This document shows, one piece after another, positions 11,573-24,005 of a stretch of DNA of 64,000 nt. This stretch comes from Bidens hawaiensis (Eukaryota; Streptophyta; Magnoliopsida; Asterales; Asteraceae), in assembly GCA_021521415.1 (NCBI GenBank), contig JAIQDT010001741.1, forward strand, positions 424,910 through 488,909, in the 5' to 3' direction. The number at the start of each line of letters is the position of its first letter. Positions within the stretch are counted from its first letter, which is position 1. Below the pieces are notes generated by a model. It was not told where the DNA came from and did not search any database. It was given only the letters and a program-made list of their open reading frames with translations. The position numbers and the translations under genes are program-made.

Positions 11573-12730
11573 TTAAACAATCTTCATCAAAAACAAATGG
11601 TACATCTTTCAATAACAAATTACATAAAGGCTTGGTTATGACACTGAAATTCTTAATAAACCATCTGTAAAATCCGGCATGTCCCAAGAATGACCGAATT
11701 CCCTTCACATTTTTAGAGGGGCGGTAAATTAGCTATGACATTAACTTTCGCCCAGTCAACCTCAATCCCCCTACTTGAGATGACATGACCAAAAACAGTT
11801 CACTCTTGAACCATAAAATGTCTCTTTTCCCAACTTAAGACCAGGTTCGTTTCCACACATCTTTTCAAAACATTCGTTAGTTCATTTAAGCATAGTTCAA
11901 AAGATAAACCGAAAATTGAAAAGTCGTCCATAAAAATTTCTTGTGAATCCCTGACCATATCTGACAAGATACTCATCATGCACCTTTGAAAGGTGGCCTG
12001 GGCATTACACAAGCCAAAAGGCATTCGCCTAAATGTGAATGTGCCGTATGGAAACGTAAACGTGGTCTTATGTTGGTCATCGGGGTGAATGGCAATTTGA
12101 TTTTACCCCGAATAACCGTCTAGAAAACAGTAAAACTTCTGACTTGATAGTTTCTCGATGATTTGGTCAATGAATGGTAAAGGGAAATGATCCTTGGAGG
12201 TCATCGCGTTCAACTTCGGATAACCAACACAACTCCGCCACCCGGTTACCGGTCGGGTAGCGATTTCCTCACCTCTCTCATCACAGGTTATCTGAACACC
12301 CGCCTTCTTTGGAACCGTTTGTGTCGGGCTCACCCACGTACTGTCCGAGATCGGGAAAATGATTCCCGCATCCAACCACTTCAACACCTCTTTCTTCACA
12401 ACCTCCCGCATGTTCATTCAACCGTCTTTGTGCATCATGTGTGGACTTTACCTCGGGGTCTATGATAATCTTGTTCATTACAACCGACGGACTAATACCC
12501 CTTAAGTCCGCTATCGTCCGTCCAATCGCCACTTTATGTTGCTTCAAAATCTCCATCAATGCCCTTTCTTGCTCGTCTGTTAAATTCGAAGCAACGATAG
12601 CCAGTATAGTCTCTCCCTCTCCCAAAAACACATACTTGAGATGTTTTGGGAGTTCCTTCAGCTCCACTACCGGTGGACTCTCAAGTGAAGGTTTCAACTT
12701 GGAGTCAATAGTTTCCGGTAGTCTCTCCAC
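11500..12730 (-). pseudogene. Athila reverse transcriptase, degraded
   Basis: The domain is spread over several pieces. 12730-12281 is the pre-RT segment (EQERALMEILKQHK). 12417-12103, in another frame, carries EVLKWLDAGIIFPISDS and the VGYPKLNAMTSKDHFPLPF block. 12024-11800 holds MPFGLCNAQATFQRCM and the catalytic FMDD. 11708-11508 carries the SFLGHAGFYRWFI thumb motif. Breaks are a frameshift near 12400, a stop at about 12103 and another at 11800. The catalytic aspartates survive, but the gene as a whole is dead. Confidence 0.85.
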
Positions 12731-12799
12731 CTATTAAGACCAAGGTGGTTTCCCAATACCCGCAACGAACGCCTCAACTACCCTTTCCTCCTCTTTAAA

Positions 12800-13441
12800 C
12801 TACAACACATGCTCAACAGATTCCTTGCAACATATAACGCACTCTTCTGTGGTATCTTCCTCACTTTCGTGAGGATTCAACCCGTCAATGGCTTCAGCCG
12901 CAAAGAATTCATCACTCACCAGAGGGTTAGTTACATTTGAAAACACATTGAGCCGAATATTTTTATTACCAAAGGCCATGTCGACCACCACGGTTCTATA
13001 GTTTATTAAAGCATTTGCAGTTGCCAAAAAGGGCCGACCGAGAATCACGTTCGGTTGCCGTTTCGGGTCAACTGTTACGTAGTCTAGAACCAGAAAGTCA
13101 ACCGAATAATAAAAATCTTCAATCATGACAATTACATCTGTCACTATTCCCCTAGGAACCTTGAGTGTAAAACCTACCAACACCACTGTGGTGTCGGCTT
13201 TTCTAAGGGGACCAAAATCATATTGGTCGTACAAGCTTCCCGGGAGAATGCTCACCTCGGCTTCAAGATCTAATAACGCCCTTGTCATTTTGAAATCACC
13301 CACTTGAATGGGTATTATTGGAGTTCCCGGATCTTGAAGTTTGGGTGGGAGGATTCCCGTCAAAACCGAACTCACATTAGCACTTAAGTCAACTTGTTTA
13401 GGCATTTTATGAGTTCGTTTTTGAGTGCACGAGTCCTTCAA
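12800..13441 (-). pseudogene. Athila aspartic protease region
   Basis: An open stretch of 213 codons with the retropepsin-like pattern: MTRALLDLEAEVSILPGSLY, then the hydrophobic VDFLVLD block and NVILGRPFLATANALI. In active copies the catalytic motif is D-[LST]-G. Here the equivalent is Asp-Leu-Glu, so the flap-turn glycine is lost and catalysis is unlikely. It lies in the usual place between gag and reverse transcriptase. Confidence 0.75.
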
Positions 13442-13462
13442 GTACTTAGCATATGCGGGGAC

Positions 13463-13927
13463 TTATTTTATAGCATCAATGAGGGGTAGATTGGTCTTTA
13501 CTTGTTTGAAAATTTCCCACATTTCCTCTTGTTGTGGGCCCCTCTTTCTAAGTGATGATGATGTTTCGGGGTTCGCCAATGTTTGAGGAAATGGAACGGT
13601 TTTACTCGTTGAACCCGCCTCCTTGGTAGTTGGTGTTCCCTTTTTAATTACTGATTCATTTAAATTTTTATTAACTGATTTTATCGGTTGAGTTCTTGGT
13701 TCGATTTCCACATCATCATCACTTTTACCATCTTCCCCCAAGTCTTCCACCACACCCTCAACAAAAGGTGGTGGATTTACCCCATTGTCATTAATTTTAC
13801 CGTTTTTAAGGGTACTTACCTGGTTGATGTGAGTATTCTTCCCATTCGATGAACTACTACTCTGATGACTCAGGTTCTTCAAGGTATCGCTTGGTAATTT
13901 GGATGGATTTCTCTTCAAACTAGCCAC
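13463..13927 (-). pseudogene. Athila gag-pol linker region
   Basis: A 154-codon open stretch rich in Ser, Asn, Asp and Pro between the zinc knuckle and the protease. It contains a PPPFVEG motif and ends in a VKTNLPLIDAIK block, which commonly precedes protease in Athila polyproteins. It is low-complexity linker, not a recognisable enzyme domain. Confidence 0.6.
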
Positions 13928-14221
13928 TTCTTCAGCAAGCTAGTTCACCTATTTATCCCTTGAAGCATTAGCTTTCTCTTGGAGCTCTAATTTTTGATTC
14001 ATGCTTTTATTCTGAGCCTCCTGATCCGTCTTCATCCGCTTCAAAAAATCCATCACATCCTTAATCAACTCTTCCTTATTACCCGAAGAACTTCTTTGCC
14101 ATTGTTGATCACCCTTTTGATATCCTTTGTTATATCCGCCAAACTCCCTCTGATTGTATCCACTCTGCTGGCTACTTGAACCGTTCCCATACTATCTCTG
14201 ATTTGACTGATAACCAGATCT

Positions 14222-15827
14222 CTAGGTATTGCCTCGGAAATTCTGGTTTTTCGGAGTTTTCGGGTTTCCATAGCTGAAATTAGGGTGGTTTCTAAGGCCC
14301 GGGTGATAGGTGTTAGAGTTCATATTACTATTATTATTGTATCTTTTCTCTCCTTGCACAAAATTCACCTCTTCTTCCTCTTCATCTTCCAACTCTTCCA
14401 CAACTCCACAACTCGCCACATCGTGCCCCAGCTCACCACATTGTTCACAAACTAGATATGCCTTTTCTGATTTCCCTTTTTCTTTCGTACCCGCAACCAT
14501 AAACTGATCCAACTTCTTTTCTAGCCTTGCCATCCGATCATCAGAAACCTCCACTGTCTACTGCTTTCACCACTGATCTCTTTATCATTCGATTCGACTG
14601 AGATTGTCTCTTAGAGTTCATAGCATGTCTTTCGAGGTGTCCCCAATCTACATTTTCATCATTTGTTAAGAAAGATCCATCAGTGGTATATTGAAGGTCT
14701 CGCACATCATCAGTCGTCAAAACATCATGGAAAGCTTTAATTAATTACCTCAAAGCTATTCCGTGATGCGGACATGTTCTCAACAACAACTTAAATCTCG
14801 TGAAAGCCTCGTGAAACGATTCGCCCATTCGTTGTTGATAGTTTCTGATAGCAGTGCGGGCTTCTGAAGTTCTTTGTGGCGTATAATATTCATCTAGAAA
14901 CTGCTGAGCCAAATCTTGCCACATGTAGATGCTAGCGGAAGGCAACGATAAAAACCACTGCTTTGCTGCATCCTTCAAACTATACTGAAACACCACCAAT
15001 TTTACGTCATCCGCATTAAACCCTTGGCTTGAGATGGTAGCACATATCGAATTAAACTCACTCAAATGCAGATATGGTTCCTCTGTGGCTTTCCTATAGA
15101 ACGCAGGTATTCCGGTCAAGCTGCTTTGCCTCACTGAAAAAGTTCTCCCCTCTCTGACCGGAATAATGATGTGCAATGGGTTCGTGGCCACTTGTGGGAT
15201 GAAATGGCTTTGAACTCCCCGAACTGGTGGTGGAACAAATGCTAGCGGGACCCCATCATCAAACTCATACTCAAGAACCTGTAATTCTTACACAATTGGT
15301 CTTCTTCGTGGCCTGCGGTTTCTTGGTTGCCATACTGGTTCAGGTGTTTGGTTACGTGGTGGTTGTTGTTGTTGGTTTCTCTGATAATACCGACCCCTAG
15401 GTATGTCTTCCCATTTCTCCTCATCCTCAAATTCCTCAAAATCATCAAATCCCCTTCTTCTATTATTCTCTCTCTCAAAATTACCCGCCCCCTGAAAATA
15501 AGGTGGTTCAGACCTAACTGACCAATCATCCCTCATGTGATACTGCCTTTGAGCTCTACGATTTCGGTTAATGTGCTGCTTTAGTGGTGGTAACTCATTG
15601 AGGGGAGGATTTTGTGGAATGTGTTGTGGTTCTTGATTCAGAGGTGGGTCTTGGTTTTCGGGTTGAAACACGGGTGGGATTGGGTAACCCCCCTGATGGT
15701 TCATTTCTTGTTCTTTAGGTTTTGAAGTTTCACCTCGTGTTTTAGCTGCTCGGTTTTTTTTTTCTGTTTTCTCTATTTCTGGATCAAACTGTAGTGGCTC
15801 TTGCTCTCGAGAATACCGTGTATACAT
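14222..15827 (-). pseudogene. Athila gag, degraded
   Basis: 15827-15288 is the Pro/Gln/Arg-rich N-terminus. A stop at 15288 precedes 15191-14745, in the same frame, which carries the retrotransposon gag domain: LSEFNSICATISSQGF, AAKQWFLSLPSASI, and a final HEAFTRFKLLLRTCPHHG. After a frameshift, 14554-14222 contains a CCHC zinc knuckle (CEQCGELGHDVASC, spacing CX2CX4HX4C) followed by a Glu-rich stretch. Gag would form the particle and bind element RNA; this copy cannot produce a full product. Confidence 0.82.
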
Positions 15828-15949
15828 TAACCTGAAAGATTACTGCGCGCACGAAAACACGCAACCCCACGTAAAATCAACAAAGAAAAAGAAATAAAAG
15901 CTGAAATTAAAATTAAACTTAACTAGACTAACTAACGAATAACTAGATC

Positions 15950-16980
15950 TAAACTAAAATTTATTATGTTTAATTGATTTGATAAACAATAATAAATAAT
16001 CAACCCTATACGGACTCCTTACGAAGAACTAAATCTAGCAAGATTAAATAATAAAGACTTATCAATAACCTAGCACTTTACAGATTTAGGTTAGCAGCAC
16101 ACATAGGTTTATTCGATAATATTACTCCTATGACCTTATCATGACATCAATCATAAAATAATCAAAAACACGAAGCAATTGACCTAATAGCAATCCTATC
16201 ATATGACAAACAATAATCAAGGAAAACTATGAAATAAAACTTATCAAACAATCCTAAGCATTCATACGCATCAATTAATTATAAATAAATCTTTTACTAA
16301 ACCATAAAAATCATAACGTAAATAAATCCCAAAGTCAAATCAAAACATCAAAGTAAGTTCATCATAAGCCTAGATAGTTCATGCAATTTAGCCTAGCATC
16401 TTAAATTTAAGCAAAACAAACAATAAAGAATTCATGGCGTTAAATAAACGAAAACAAAAGAAACAAAAGATAAAACCCGTGTTCTTCGTCTTCAAACAAT
16501 ATGCGCAACACCAGCTGATTCTTCGACTCCAAAGCTGCTGAAAACTGATCTTGGACGCCTAGGAACTCACCAAATTCGTCTGGAACTTCAGGGTATGCTT
16601 AAGGGTGAGTTTAGGAGTCTTTATATAGGCAACAGAGGTCCAAAAATGCGTAAGTCGGCTAAAAACTGGAACATTCTGGACACATAAGCCGCCGCACCGC
16701 GCGGCGGGCATGCCTTCCCCGGTCGCGTGGCGCTTCGGTGATAGGGGGCCGGCCGGTTCGGTTCTTTTCCTGGTCCGATCTGGTTCATTTCCTGATCCTT
16801 CGGTTCTCCAGTTCGGCTTGTTTTTGCTCCTTTTTTCGCCCTTTTTTCACCATAATTAAAACCCGACACCTAAAACATAAAACCATGTTAATAGTATACA
16901 AATCTTACAAGAATACAAACAAAACTAATAAAATAATAAATAAAATGTACACGGGATAAATGTATATTAAACGATATACC
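15950..16980 (-). repeat. Fragment of a second Athila-type LTR (type B)
   Basis: It matches 50655-51715 closely over its whole length but lacks the first 600 bp of that LTR (U5 end and primer site). A minus-strand TATA box (CCTATATAAAG) is at 16617-16628. GC-rich near-palindromes with CCGCGCGGCGGG lie upstream at 16686-16760. The right edge abuts the type-A LTR at 16981 through a short TTACCC microhomology. Confidence 0.75.
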
Positions 16981-17346
16981 AATTACCCAAAAATATTTTC
17001 AAGCACACAATGAAATCTAAAAGTTAGGTTTAGAGTACCAATAATCCAATGAACAACTTAACCCTACACCCAGAGATGGTCACGAGTGGATTAGCCTAGC
17101 ATATGCATCTTGAATGTCTTTTTTGATTCTTGAATGGATGATACCATGGATGATTCGGGTGATTAGGATGTGTTAGAATGGTGGAAAGAGCCTCCAAAAA
17201 CGTCCAAGTATGATGTGATATCAAAGATAGCCTTCTTAGGGTTAAACCGGCCTTAAATACCTCCAAAAGAAACCTAAAAATCGCGAATTCTCGTCCAGAC
17301 GACCGTAAGCTACGGTCACACCACGGTAGGCTACGGTGAGGACCGT

Positions 17347-18557
17347 TGACGTAGGCTGTCGCGATCTACTCAAAAACAATTAATTAAGGACTTAAATACC
17401 TATAACTAGTACGGGTAAGTAAGTTCGTCTTCACAAGGACTCAAGGAAAGTGCTAATTTAATATGACTAAATTAATTAATTAACTAAGGCGGACAGACGA
17501 TGTCAAGCAGTTTGTAGAAAAAGATTAATTAAAACTAAATGATTACTTAAAAAGATTTGAAAACAATATTAATTAAAGAGCATTCATTCTAGGTTCGGGT
17601 TATGTGTTCCATACGTCAATCACAGATTCTCTAGTCTTTGGTTTTACAATAATTGCTAGTCCTATGGTTTGATTTATGATGACAAGCGATACCCTAACCG
17701 AATTGTTAACACAAATGAACCCGGACACCACAATTACCAATTCTATGTCTAGGATAATTAACTCAATGATAAGGTTTGATGATTATAGTTCAAGGACACA
17801 AGAGCCTAACCCTAAATGTTGATGAACAACCAAACAAACATTACACAAATCAATAATCACAAACACAACCTTTAATCAACCAAATAACTAATTAAGCAAG
17901 ACAAATCATATAAATTCAATTAAGCTATAACCATTAAGCATTAGAATCTGATCAAAACAGTACTTCACACAAAACCTTAGCCTAGAACGAACACACACGA
18001 TTAGCCGGATATCGACATAATCGTTAAAGTACTTATCTTGATGAACATAAGATCTTAGGACAAACCGAAAGCTTTGGAATGACGGAAAATCGCCCTAGAA
18101 CTCCTCTTTTACCTCTGGAAGTCGTCTCTAACCGAATGGGGAGGTTAGAGGGTTTATATAAGGCAAAACCTAAATTTTTGGCCGACTTAAGCATCTTCGC
18201 GTATCGCGAAGATGTCCAGGCATGCTTCTTCGCGTATCGTGAAGGACAAAATAGTTGGTTTTAGATTCTGCAGCTTCGCGTATCGCGAAGCTGCCATTCT
18301 TTGCATCTTCGCGTATCGCGAAGATGTAAAACTTCAGATTTTCATTTTTTCTTTTCTTGGATGCCTCGTTATGCGTGCACGTCCAATCTCTCACTTCTCG
18401 ATCTTCGTTCCAAGCCCGTAAATATCCTCATTAAGCTCCATAGCCTCCAATGTCCTGAAACACGTAAACAATGCTTGAAGTACCAATGTTCATTCATTTT
18501 ATTAATCCAAATATAACTAATTAATATATAAAACTACTAACATTTACCCAACCATCA
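17347..18557 (-). mobile_element. Solo LTR (1.2 kb) nested in the Athila 5' LTR
   Basis: Ends are TGACGTAGG and ACCATCA. The flanking duplication is ACCGT (17342-17346) versus ACCAT (18558-18562), one mismatch. Part of it (GGAAAGTGC, then ATGTCAAGCAG) resembles the U5 side of Athila LTRs, so it is probably a related gypsy LTR. Minus-strand TATA at 18154-18164. Confidence 0.75.
18154..18326 (-). promoter_or_regulatory. U3 module: TATA box with CTTCGCGTATCGCGAAG palindromes upstream
   Basis: The minus strand has CTTATATAAA at 18164-18154. Upstream are four copies of CTTCGCGTATCGCGAAG. Three are perfect with arms extended to 10 bp (18192-18214, 18271-18293, 18304-18326); one has a mismatch (about 18226-18246). 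Confidence 0.65.
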
Positions 18558-18917
18558 ACCATAGCCTACAGTCTTAACCTTCTGCCTTACGGTGGCAGCC
18601 CCACCGTAGGCTATGGTGGGTCACCGTAAGCTATGGTGGGCCTGTCACCCACCATAACGTTTCGCCTATAACTTCTTCGATTGAACTCCGATTTACGCCC
18701 CGTTTTCGGCCACGTCTTCGTCTTCACTTGCTCTGTCATTACATGCAATAAGATCTTCATTTCCTTTCCATCTAATATACTCCCATTTAGCTCCTTTAAG
18801 CTCCGCACACCTGTAATCGTAAACTCACACAAAGCAATCGTGTTTCCGGCATATAAACACACAAAATATGTGATATGACTCATTTAATACACGATATTTC
18901 ACCCATATATCACATGC

Positions 18918-19480
18918 TCGATACAAGTCATCGAGCAGACTTTACTAAGAATATTTTTAGGTAGAAAATATTCTCCTCCAGTAGACTTCAATCTTATATA
19001 TTGACAAATCCTTGCTTTGCTCGAATAAGTCCCTCAAGCAAGCATGTTTTTCTAGATCTCTTCAATCATGCCTTGGTGACTTGTTGAGAAAACTTCAGCA
19101 TGTTCGGATGCTAAGCTTGCTCGGGACTGAACCATGCTCGAAGTCCATACTTAGAACATTTGAGACCTTTCTTTATTGTATCCATGCTCAACCCACCATT
19201 GTGCTCAGAACACTTGGTTTAAGCTAGAAATATCAAGTTGTTTTCTCGATTATCAATCCATACTCGATGAAGAACATTCTTGCTTGAAGAAGTGTAGCTT
19301 GCTCGAAACCTTCAACACTTAGAAGAATTCACTGAAGTAAGTCTTATATTCATAAGACACCGTGCTCGAGGTAGTAAAACCATGCTCGAACGTCCAAGCT
19401 TGCTCATAGTCCATACTTAGCCGATTCTTTGAGGAGGTTGAGAAGATTCCAATCTTCCTTTGTGAATATCCAACTCAACA
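18918..19480 (-). mobile_element. LTR family G, right piece with GCTCGA repeats
   Basis: Continues the LTR of 1-589 across the Athila insertion. It holds many copies of TGCTCGA and its reverse TCGAGCA, scattered every 30-70 bp, in the region upstream of the minus-strand TATA at 472-482. The plus-strand end CAACTCAACA at 19480 gives a plausible minus-strand LTR start (TGTTGAG). The TSD partner lies outside the window. Confidence 0.45.
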
Positions 19481-19785
19481 CTTGCTTTTTAGTATTGGTG
19501 TGCGTTAAAACTTATTAGAAACCCATAGGTGTCTTCTTGAGAAGGTCAGGGGTCCTGTTCAGGTTTTCTCTTAAGTGTCTATTTTACGATACCAGTCCAT
19601 AACTAAATATTTTCCCGGTTAATTGACAAATTGAAACTTAGGGGATTCTGGCCGAGATACTTTTTCATTATCATCTGATTTAATCAACAAAGTTGTGTTT
19701 TCGTTTAATTTACTTGTTTTCTTAAATTAGTTTTTAATGATAGTTTTAAATTAGTATTTTAATTAAAAACCCCCTTAAACAAATA
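19481..19785 (+). repeat. Athila-type LTR fragment, opposite orientation
   Basis: The reverse complement of this stretch matches 50280-50575 of the type-B LTR with moderate divergence. No coding sequence. The family-G LTR appears to have inserted at its left edge. Confidence 0.6.
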
Positions 19786-19947
19786 ATGTGATTATATATT
19801 AAAAAAATATTTGGTTTTTAAGAGTTTTTAAAAGTTCTTAACTTTTATAGAGTTATTAAATAAAACTAACCCTATATATATATCTTTGAAAGAGGCCCAC
19901 GAGTTTTCCTCTTGCTTTAGGCCTTTAAAATGTTTAGGCAAGCCCTG

Positions 19948-19990
<43 letters not shown>

Positions 19991-19995
<5 letters not shown>

Positions 19996-20319
19996 AGGTT
20001 AAAATGAAAACCCACTTGAGTTGTGAAAACCCGCGAAAACCCTATGTAATATCGTTATTTTTTTTGTTACATGTAATATATGTTGTAACATTTAATACAA
20101 AATATCGAAACATCAAAAAAAATGTTTTGCTATTTTTAACATTTTTTTACTAATTTTTATATATGTTTTCAGGAGAGAGAAAAAGTTATATTTATGTTTA
20201 CATTTTTTATTAACTTTAATTGTGGAACACATGATTCAAACTTTAATTAAAAACATGTGGTTGAGAATTGGTTTTTAGAGTTTTCACAACTCAAGTGGGT
20301 TTTTATTTTAACCTAACCC
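19991..20319. mobile_element. Miniature inverted-repeat element inside (TA)n
   Basis: About 45-bp terminal inverted repeats: GGGTAAGGTTAAAATGAAAA and onward at the left, and its reverse complement ending TTTTAACCTAACCC at the right. It sits directly in a TA-dinucleotide tract on both sides. 329 bp, non-coding. Confidence 0.8.
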
Positions 20320-20335
20320 TATATATATATATATA

Positions 20336-23300
20336 GGGGAAGGATTAAGAGAGAACTCCTTTTTAGAGAAGGAACTAGAGAACTCCTAATTGTAGGGTTA
20401 TATTTGTAAATTACCTCCCAACGTAAAACTCTTTGCCTGCATCGCCTTCATCTCCGAAGAACTCATCGCCGGCTTCCCCTGTGCAATTATCTCAACACAA
20501 ACCTCCATTAATGAGAAATTAACAACTACAAATTATAAATCATTACAAACTGGTTAGTTCTGATCCACAATCATCTATTATTTCATTCATTTAACATGTC
20601 AATATCATGTATATATGGTCGGGCTGTTACTTTTTATTTCGCATTCGTGGTTTTTACTAATTTACAATTGTGTTACTATGCAATTGATTAGGTATTGCTT
20701 CCTTTGGAAATTAGACAAGTCCTAATTTGGGTTATCACAGTGCCCAACCGATTCTAGGCCATAAACTTGTACTAATTGAGTAAAAACCCAATTTGTTTGA
20801 CTAGAGTGCCCAAACGAGTAAAAACCCAATTGAGTAAAAATCTAATTTGATTTCAAGTTAGGCTTTCTTAGATTCAGAATTTGACTTGACTGATTTATGA
20901 TTTTTTGTACAAGTGTTCAATTGCCACAATTAGGTTATGTTATACACAGGAAAGATCACTTTTGATCTAATTTAGGTTTATATCTAATCATTTATGATAA
21001 ATGGCACCTTGATCAATATAATAATGGAGATTTGATTCGTATGCAGTTAAATTAATAATAGTTTTGGCTATTATAGTGCTTATATTCATATTTATGCATA
21101 TATAAGTATATCACAAATGGAATTATATGAAATTATGCCTGCATCTAATGCATATATCACTTCAATATATTTATTTGAATTCAATTTCAACTATATATGC
21201 AAATAGCAGTTCGTGACAAATCAGTTAATTCTAACCCTAATAATCAATTATTTAAATCATTCAACATGTCGATTTCAGGTACTTATAATTCGATCGTTAC
21301 CTTCCTTATTTGTTTGTCCTTTTAAACTGTTTTATGGTCATTTCGCTGTTAAATCAATTAGGTGTTACTTCGTCTGAAAGTTATACAATCAACATTAACA
21401 TTGTAATTCAAAAATTAGGCTTTATAAGCAGTTTCTACCAGCTGAATAAACATAATTTGTTTAATCGAAAGGCCTAACTGAGTTCATCTGGTGATATTGG
21501 TTCACTATATGGCAATTCTAATAGTATACTATTGCAATCTAGTGGTTTTAGTAAACAAGGTAAAAGCTTATTTTATGATACATATATGCAATATAATGTT
21601 AAGTATTGCATATATGTAATATAATGTATGCCATTAACCTATTTATGATTGCACAAACTACATGTATGCTATGGTGTCATGTTACAACTATATTATTATG
21701 CTGCTGCTAATTGTTTATTATTAGTTTTCTAATAAATGCTAATCAGCTATTGCACATGTGTAACATACTGCATCGACATCAGCATTACATTACCCATTTT
21801 AAACATATATATTACACATTTTTTTCATCTAAGTATGACATTATTGTCTTAATTGTATATTGCAGCAAGAAAGTGTCATTCCTATCAGATGATATAGAGG
21901 TGGAGTGCAAAGGGAAGCGCAAGTTCAAGTTTGGTTCAAATATTTTCTGAAAACAGTGATGCATGTGGTCATTCAAGTTATTTTTTGTTTTTTAATTATG
22001 TAAACCATCTTATGTGGTCATTCAAGTTGTTTTTGTTTTTTAATTATGTAAACCATCTTTGTAATCTTGTGTGAAAAACTTAATTATTTCCTAGGTTTAT
22101 GTCACATTCTACAATTCGTTTGACTTGGAAGTTCGAACCTTATTAACTTCGTTATTGCATATTCTCCATAGCCACTACTACAAACATGGGATTCGCCCAA
22201 TCCAATATGACCTTTAAAATAGAAGCCTTTATGATCCAATTTGACGTCGATATGTATACTCATTGTAGTGCCTTCTTAATGAACATAACATTCATGTTTA
22301 ATTCAAAATATGTGCTACAACATTCACAATTAATACGCGTAAAATATTGCACACATGCATTCATAAAATAGTTAATACCACCATATTAAAGTACTAAAAT
22401 ATTCATATTGTCTTGACACTAACAATTCCAAATCTTAAGCTTCGAATAACATCTCGTTGTTTCTTTGACAACGTATTCCAAAATATGTATTCTCTCGCTT
22501 TTGGCTTTTGTAACACATGATTTTTACTAGCACCATGTTTTCTTTCTTCTTGATACCTTCTCTGCTCTATGCTCTTCACCATCTAGTTAAAATTAAAGTC
22601 GACAGTAAATTTCTATACACAATAGATCAGTAATGCATATATGTAATACATATGTATTGCATATATGTAATAAACTAGAACCGTGTATACATGGCGTATA
22701 CGTCTAATACATCAGTAATACATATACGTAATGCATCAATAATGCATATACGTAATACATCAGCATTAATGCATACACGTAATACATCAGCATTAATGCA
22801 TACACATAATACATATGTATTGCATATATGTAATACATTTGTACCGTGTATACGTGTAATACCTATGTATTACATATATATTAATAATGCATATACATGT
22901 AATATATATGTATTGCATACATGTAATACGCATGTATTGCATATATGTAATACATATGCATTGCGTATATGCAATACACCTGAACCACTATGATAGCTCT
23001 ATTTATGCTCAATTGTGTGCATAATAAGCCTCAACGATGACATAATTTGTTAGATTAAACATTACAAATGCTTACCTGTTATTTTTCTTTTGATGTATGT
23101 TTGACTTTGCGACATGTTTAGACAAAATAGATGATTGTAATAACGTTTCTGAATTAGCTAATATTCGTTCCTTGCTCACATGTACTGCATACGGCTAGAC
23201 TCGTACTCCTCGCCATTTTCATAATAGTTGATATACAAAAGAAATGAAACTGATTAACGATTCCATCCCAAAATACAGTTAATAAATCCACATGAGTACC

Positions 23301-24001
23301 AAAACAGATTATAAAAACCATAACACATACTAATTATCAATTTCAAGCCAGTAATCCACATAAATTGGTTCAGTCACCAATCTAATCAATCAAACCTATC
23401 ATAAAAGCCATATTTCAAATAGATAAACATCATATAACGCAAATAAATCACCGCATCAAGTAATATCTACATAAAAACTCGCCAAAAAATTAACAAACGA
23501 ACCAAAATCTCCATCTAATTCCACTTCTAACTCGCCACTTGATTCCAGTAAACCCTAATTTCCGTAACACAAGCTTAAACAACGAACAAATATCTATGCT
23601 CTTCGATTAACCAGAAAACACAAAAAACAGAGACGGTTGAACACGATTTCAGTGTAATACGCCTAAATAATGTTTGATAATGTGTAAAATTAACTAATAT
23701 GATTGCTTACCTGATGGCGTTCTTCATTTTTCTGCTTGTATTCGTAGTCGATTTGATGAAATAGACAGTCAATTGGAAGAATGTAAAAAACCATGGTTTG
23801 TTGGTAGGCACGGTGAGTGAACAAGCTGAGAAGAAAAACCAATTGTATTTTTGTTCATCTTTCAAATTTACCCTTCCTCATTAAAAACCCACATTTTTTC
23901 TTTTTCTTCCCTTCTTTTTTTTTAGCCATTGATCAAGTAAAATCAATGGTTTTAGTAGAGTTCTCTAGTTCTCTCTTTAAAATGAGTTCTCTCTTGATCT
24001 C

Positions 24002-24005
<4 letters not shown>
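20336..24005. mobile_element. 3.7-kb terminal-inverted-repeat element, non-autonomous
   Basis: Left end GGGGAAGGATTAAGAGAGAA, right end the reverse complement of GGGTGAGATCAAGAGAGAAC; similarity between the ends extends about 55 bp. Both ends abut (TA)n tracts, and the left one is shared with the preceding miniature element. No transposase domain is visible. The interior includes a 50-bp tandem pair (21961-22063), the satellite at 22633-22985, and a possible captured exon at about 21865-21949 (acceptor TATTGCAG, open to a TGA), whose protein I do not recognise. Superfamily unclear; Mutator-like is one possibility. Confidence 0.65.
22633..22985. repeat. Satellite of ATGCATATATGTAATACAT units
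   Basis: About 15 imperfect units of 20-25 bp, alternating between ATGCATATACGTAATACAT and its near reverse complement, so the array is both tandem and partly palindromic. Shorter relatives occur at 21575-21640. Confidence 0.8.

Larger units (their letters stand above)
595..18912 (-). mobile_element. Athila-type Ty3/gypsy retrotransposon, degenerate, with nested insertions
   Basis: The element is flanked by the 5-bp direct repeat CATGC (590-594 and 18913-18917), and both outer ends follow the TG...CA rule. On the minus strand the order is 5' LTR, gag, protease, reverse transcriptase, RNase H, integrase, an env-position ORF and 3' LTR. This order, together with the reverse transcriptase signature around FMDD and the TCCCTGTGG-like motif near the LTR end, fits the Athila lineage. 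Every ORF has premature stops or frameshifts, so it cannot be autonomous now. Later insertions are a solo LTR at 841-4358 in the 3' LTR and another at 17347-18557 in the 5' LTR. The 5' LTR has lost its U5 end and primer site; a piece of a different Athila-type LTR (15950-16980) lies there instead. Confidence 0.85.
16981..18912 (-). repeat. 5' LTR remnant of the Athila element
   Basis: Colinear with 4621-5320 of the 3' LTR, apart from the solo LTR at 17347-18557. About 500 bp of the U5 end, the tRNA primer site and the leader are missing. The outer end at 18912 is followed by target duplication CATGC. Confidence 0.78.

Noticed and set aside
10398..13307. Plus-strand ORFs across pol
   Set aside because: Antisense shadows of reverse transcriptase, RNase H, integrase and protease.
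22691..22993. 100-codon plus-strand ORF
   Set aside because: A reading through the ATGCATATATG satellite.
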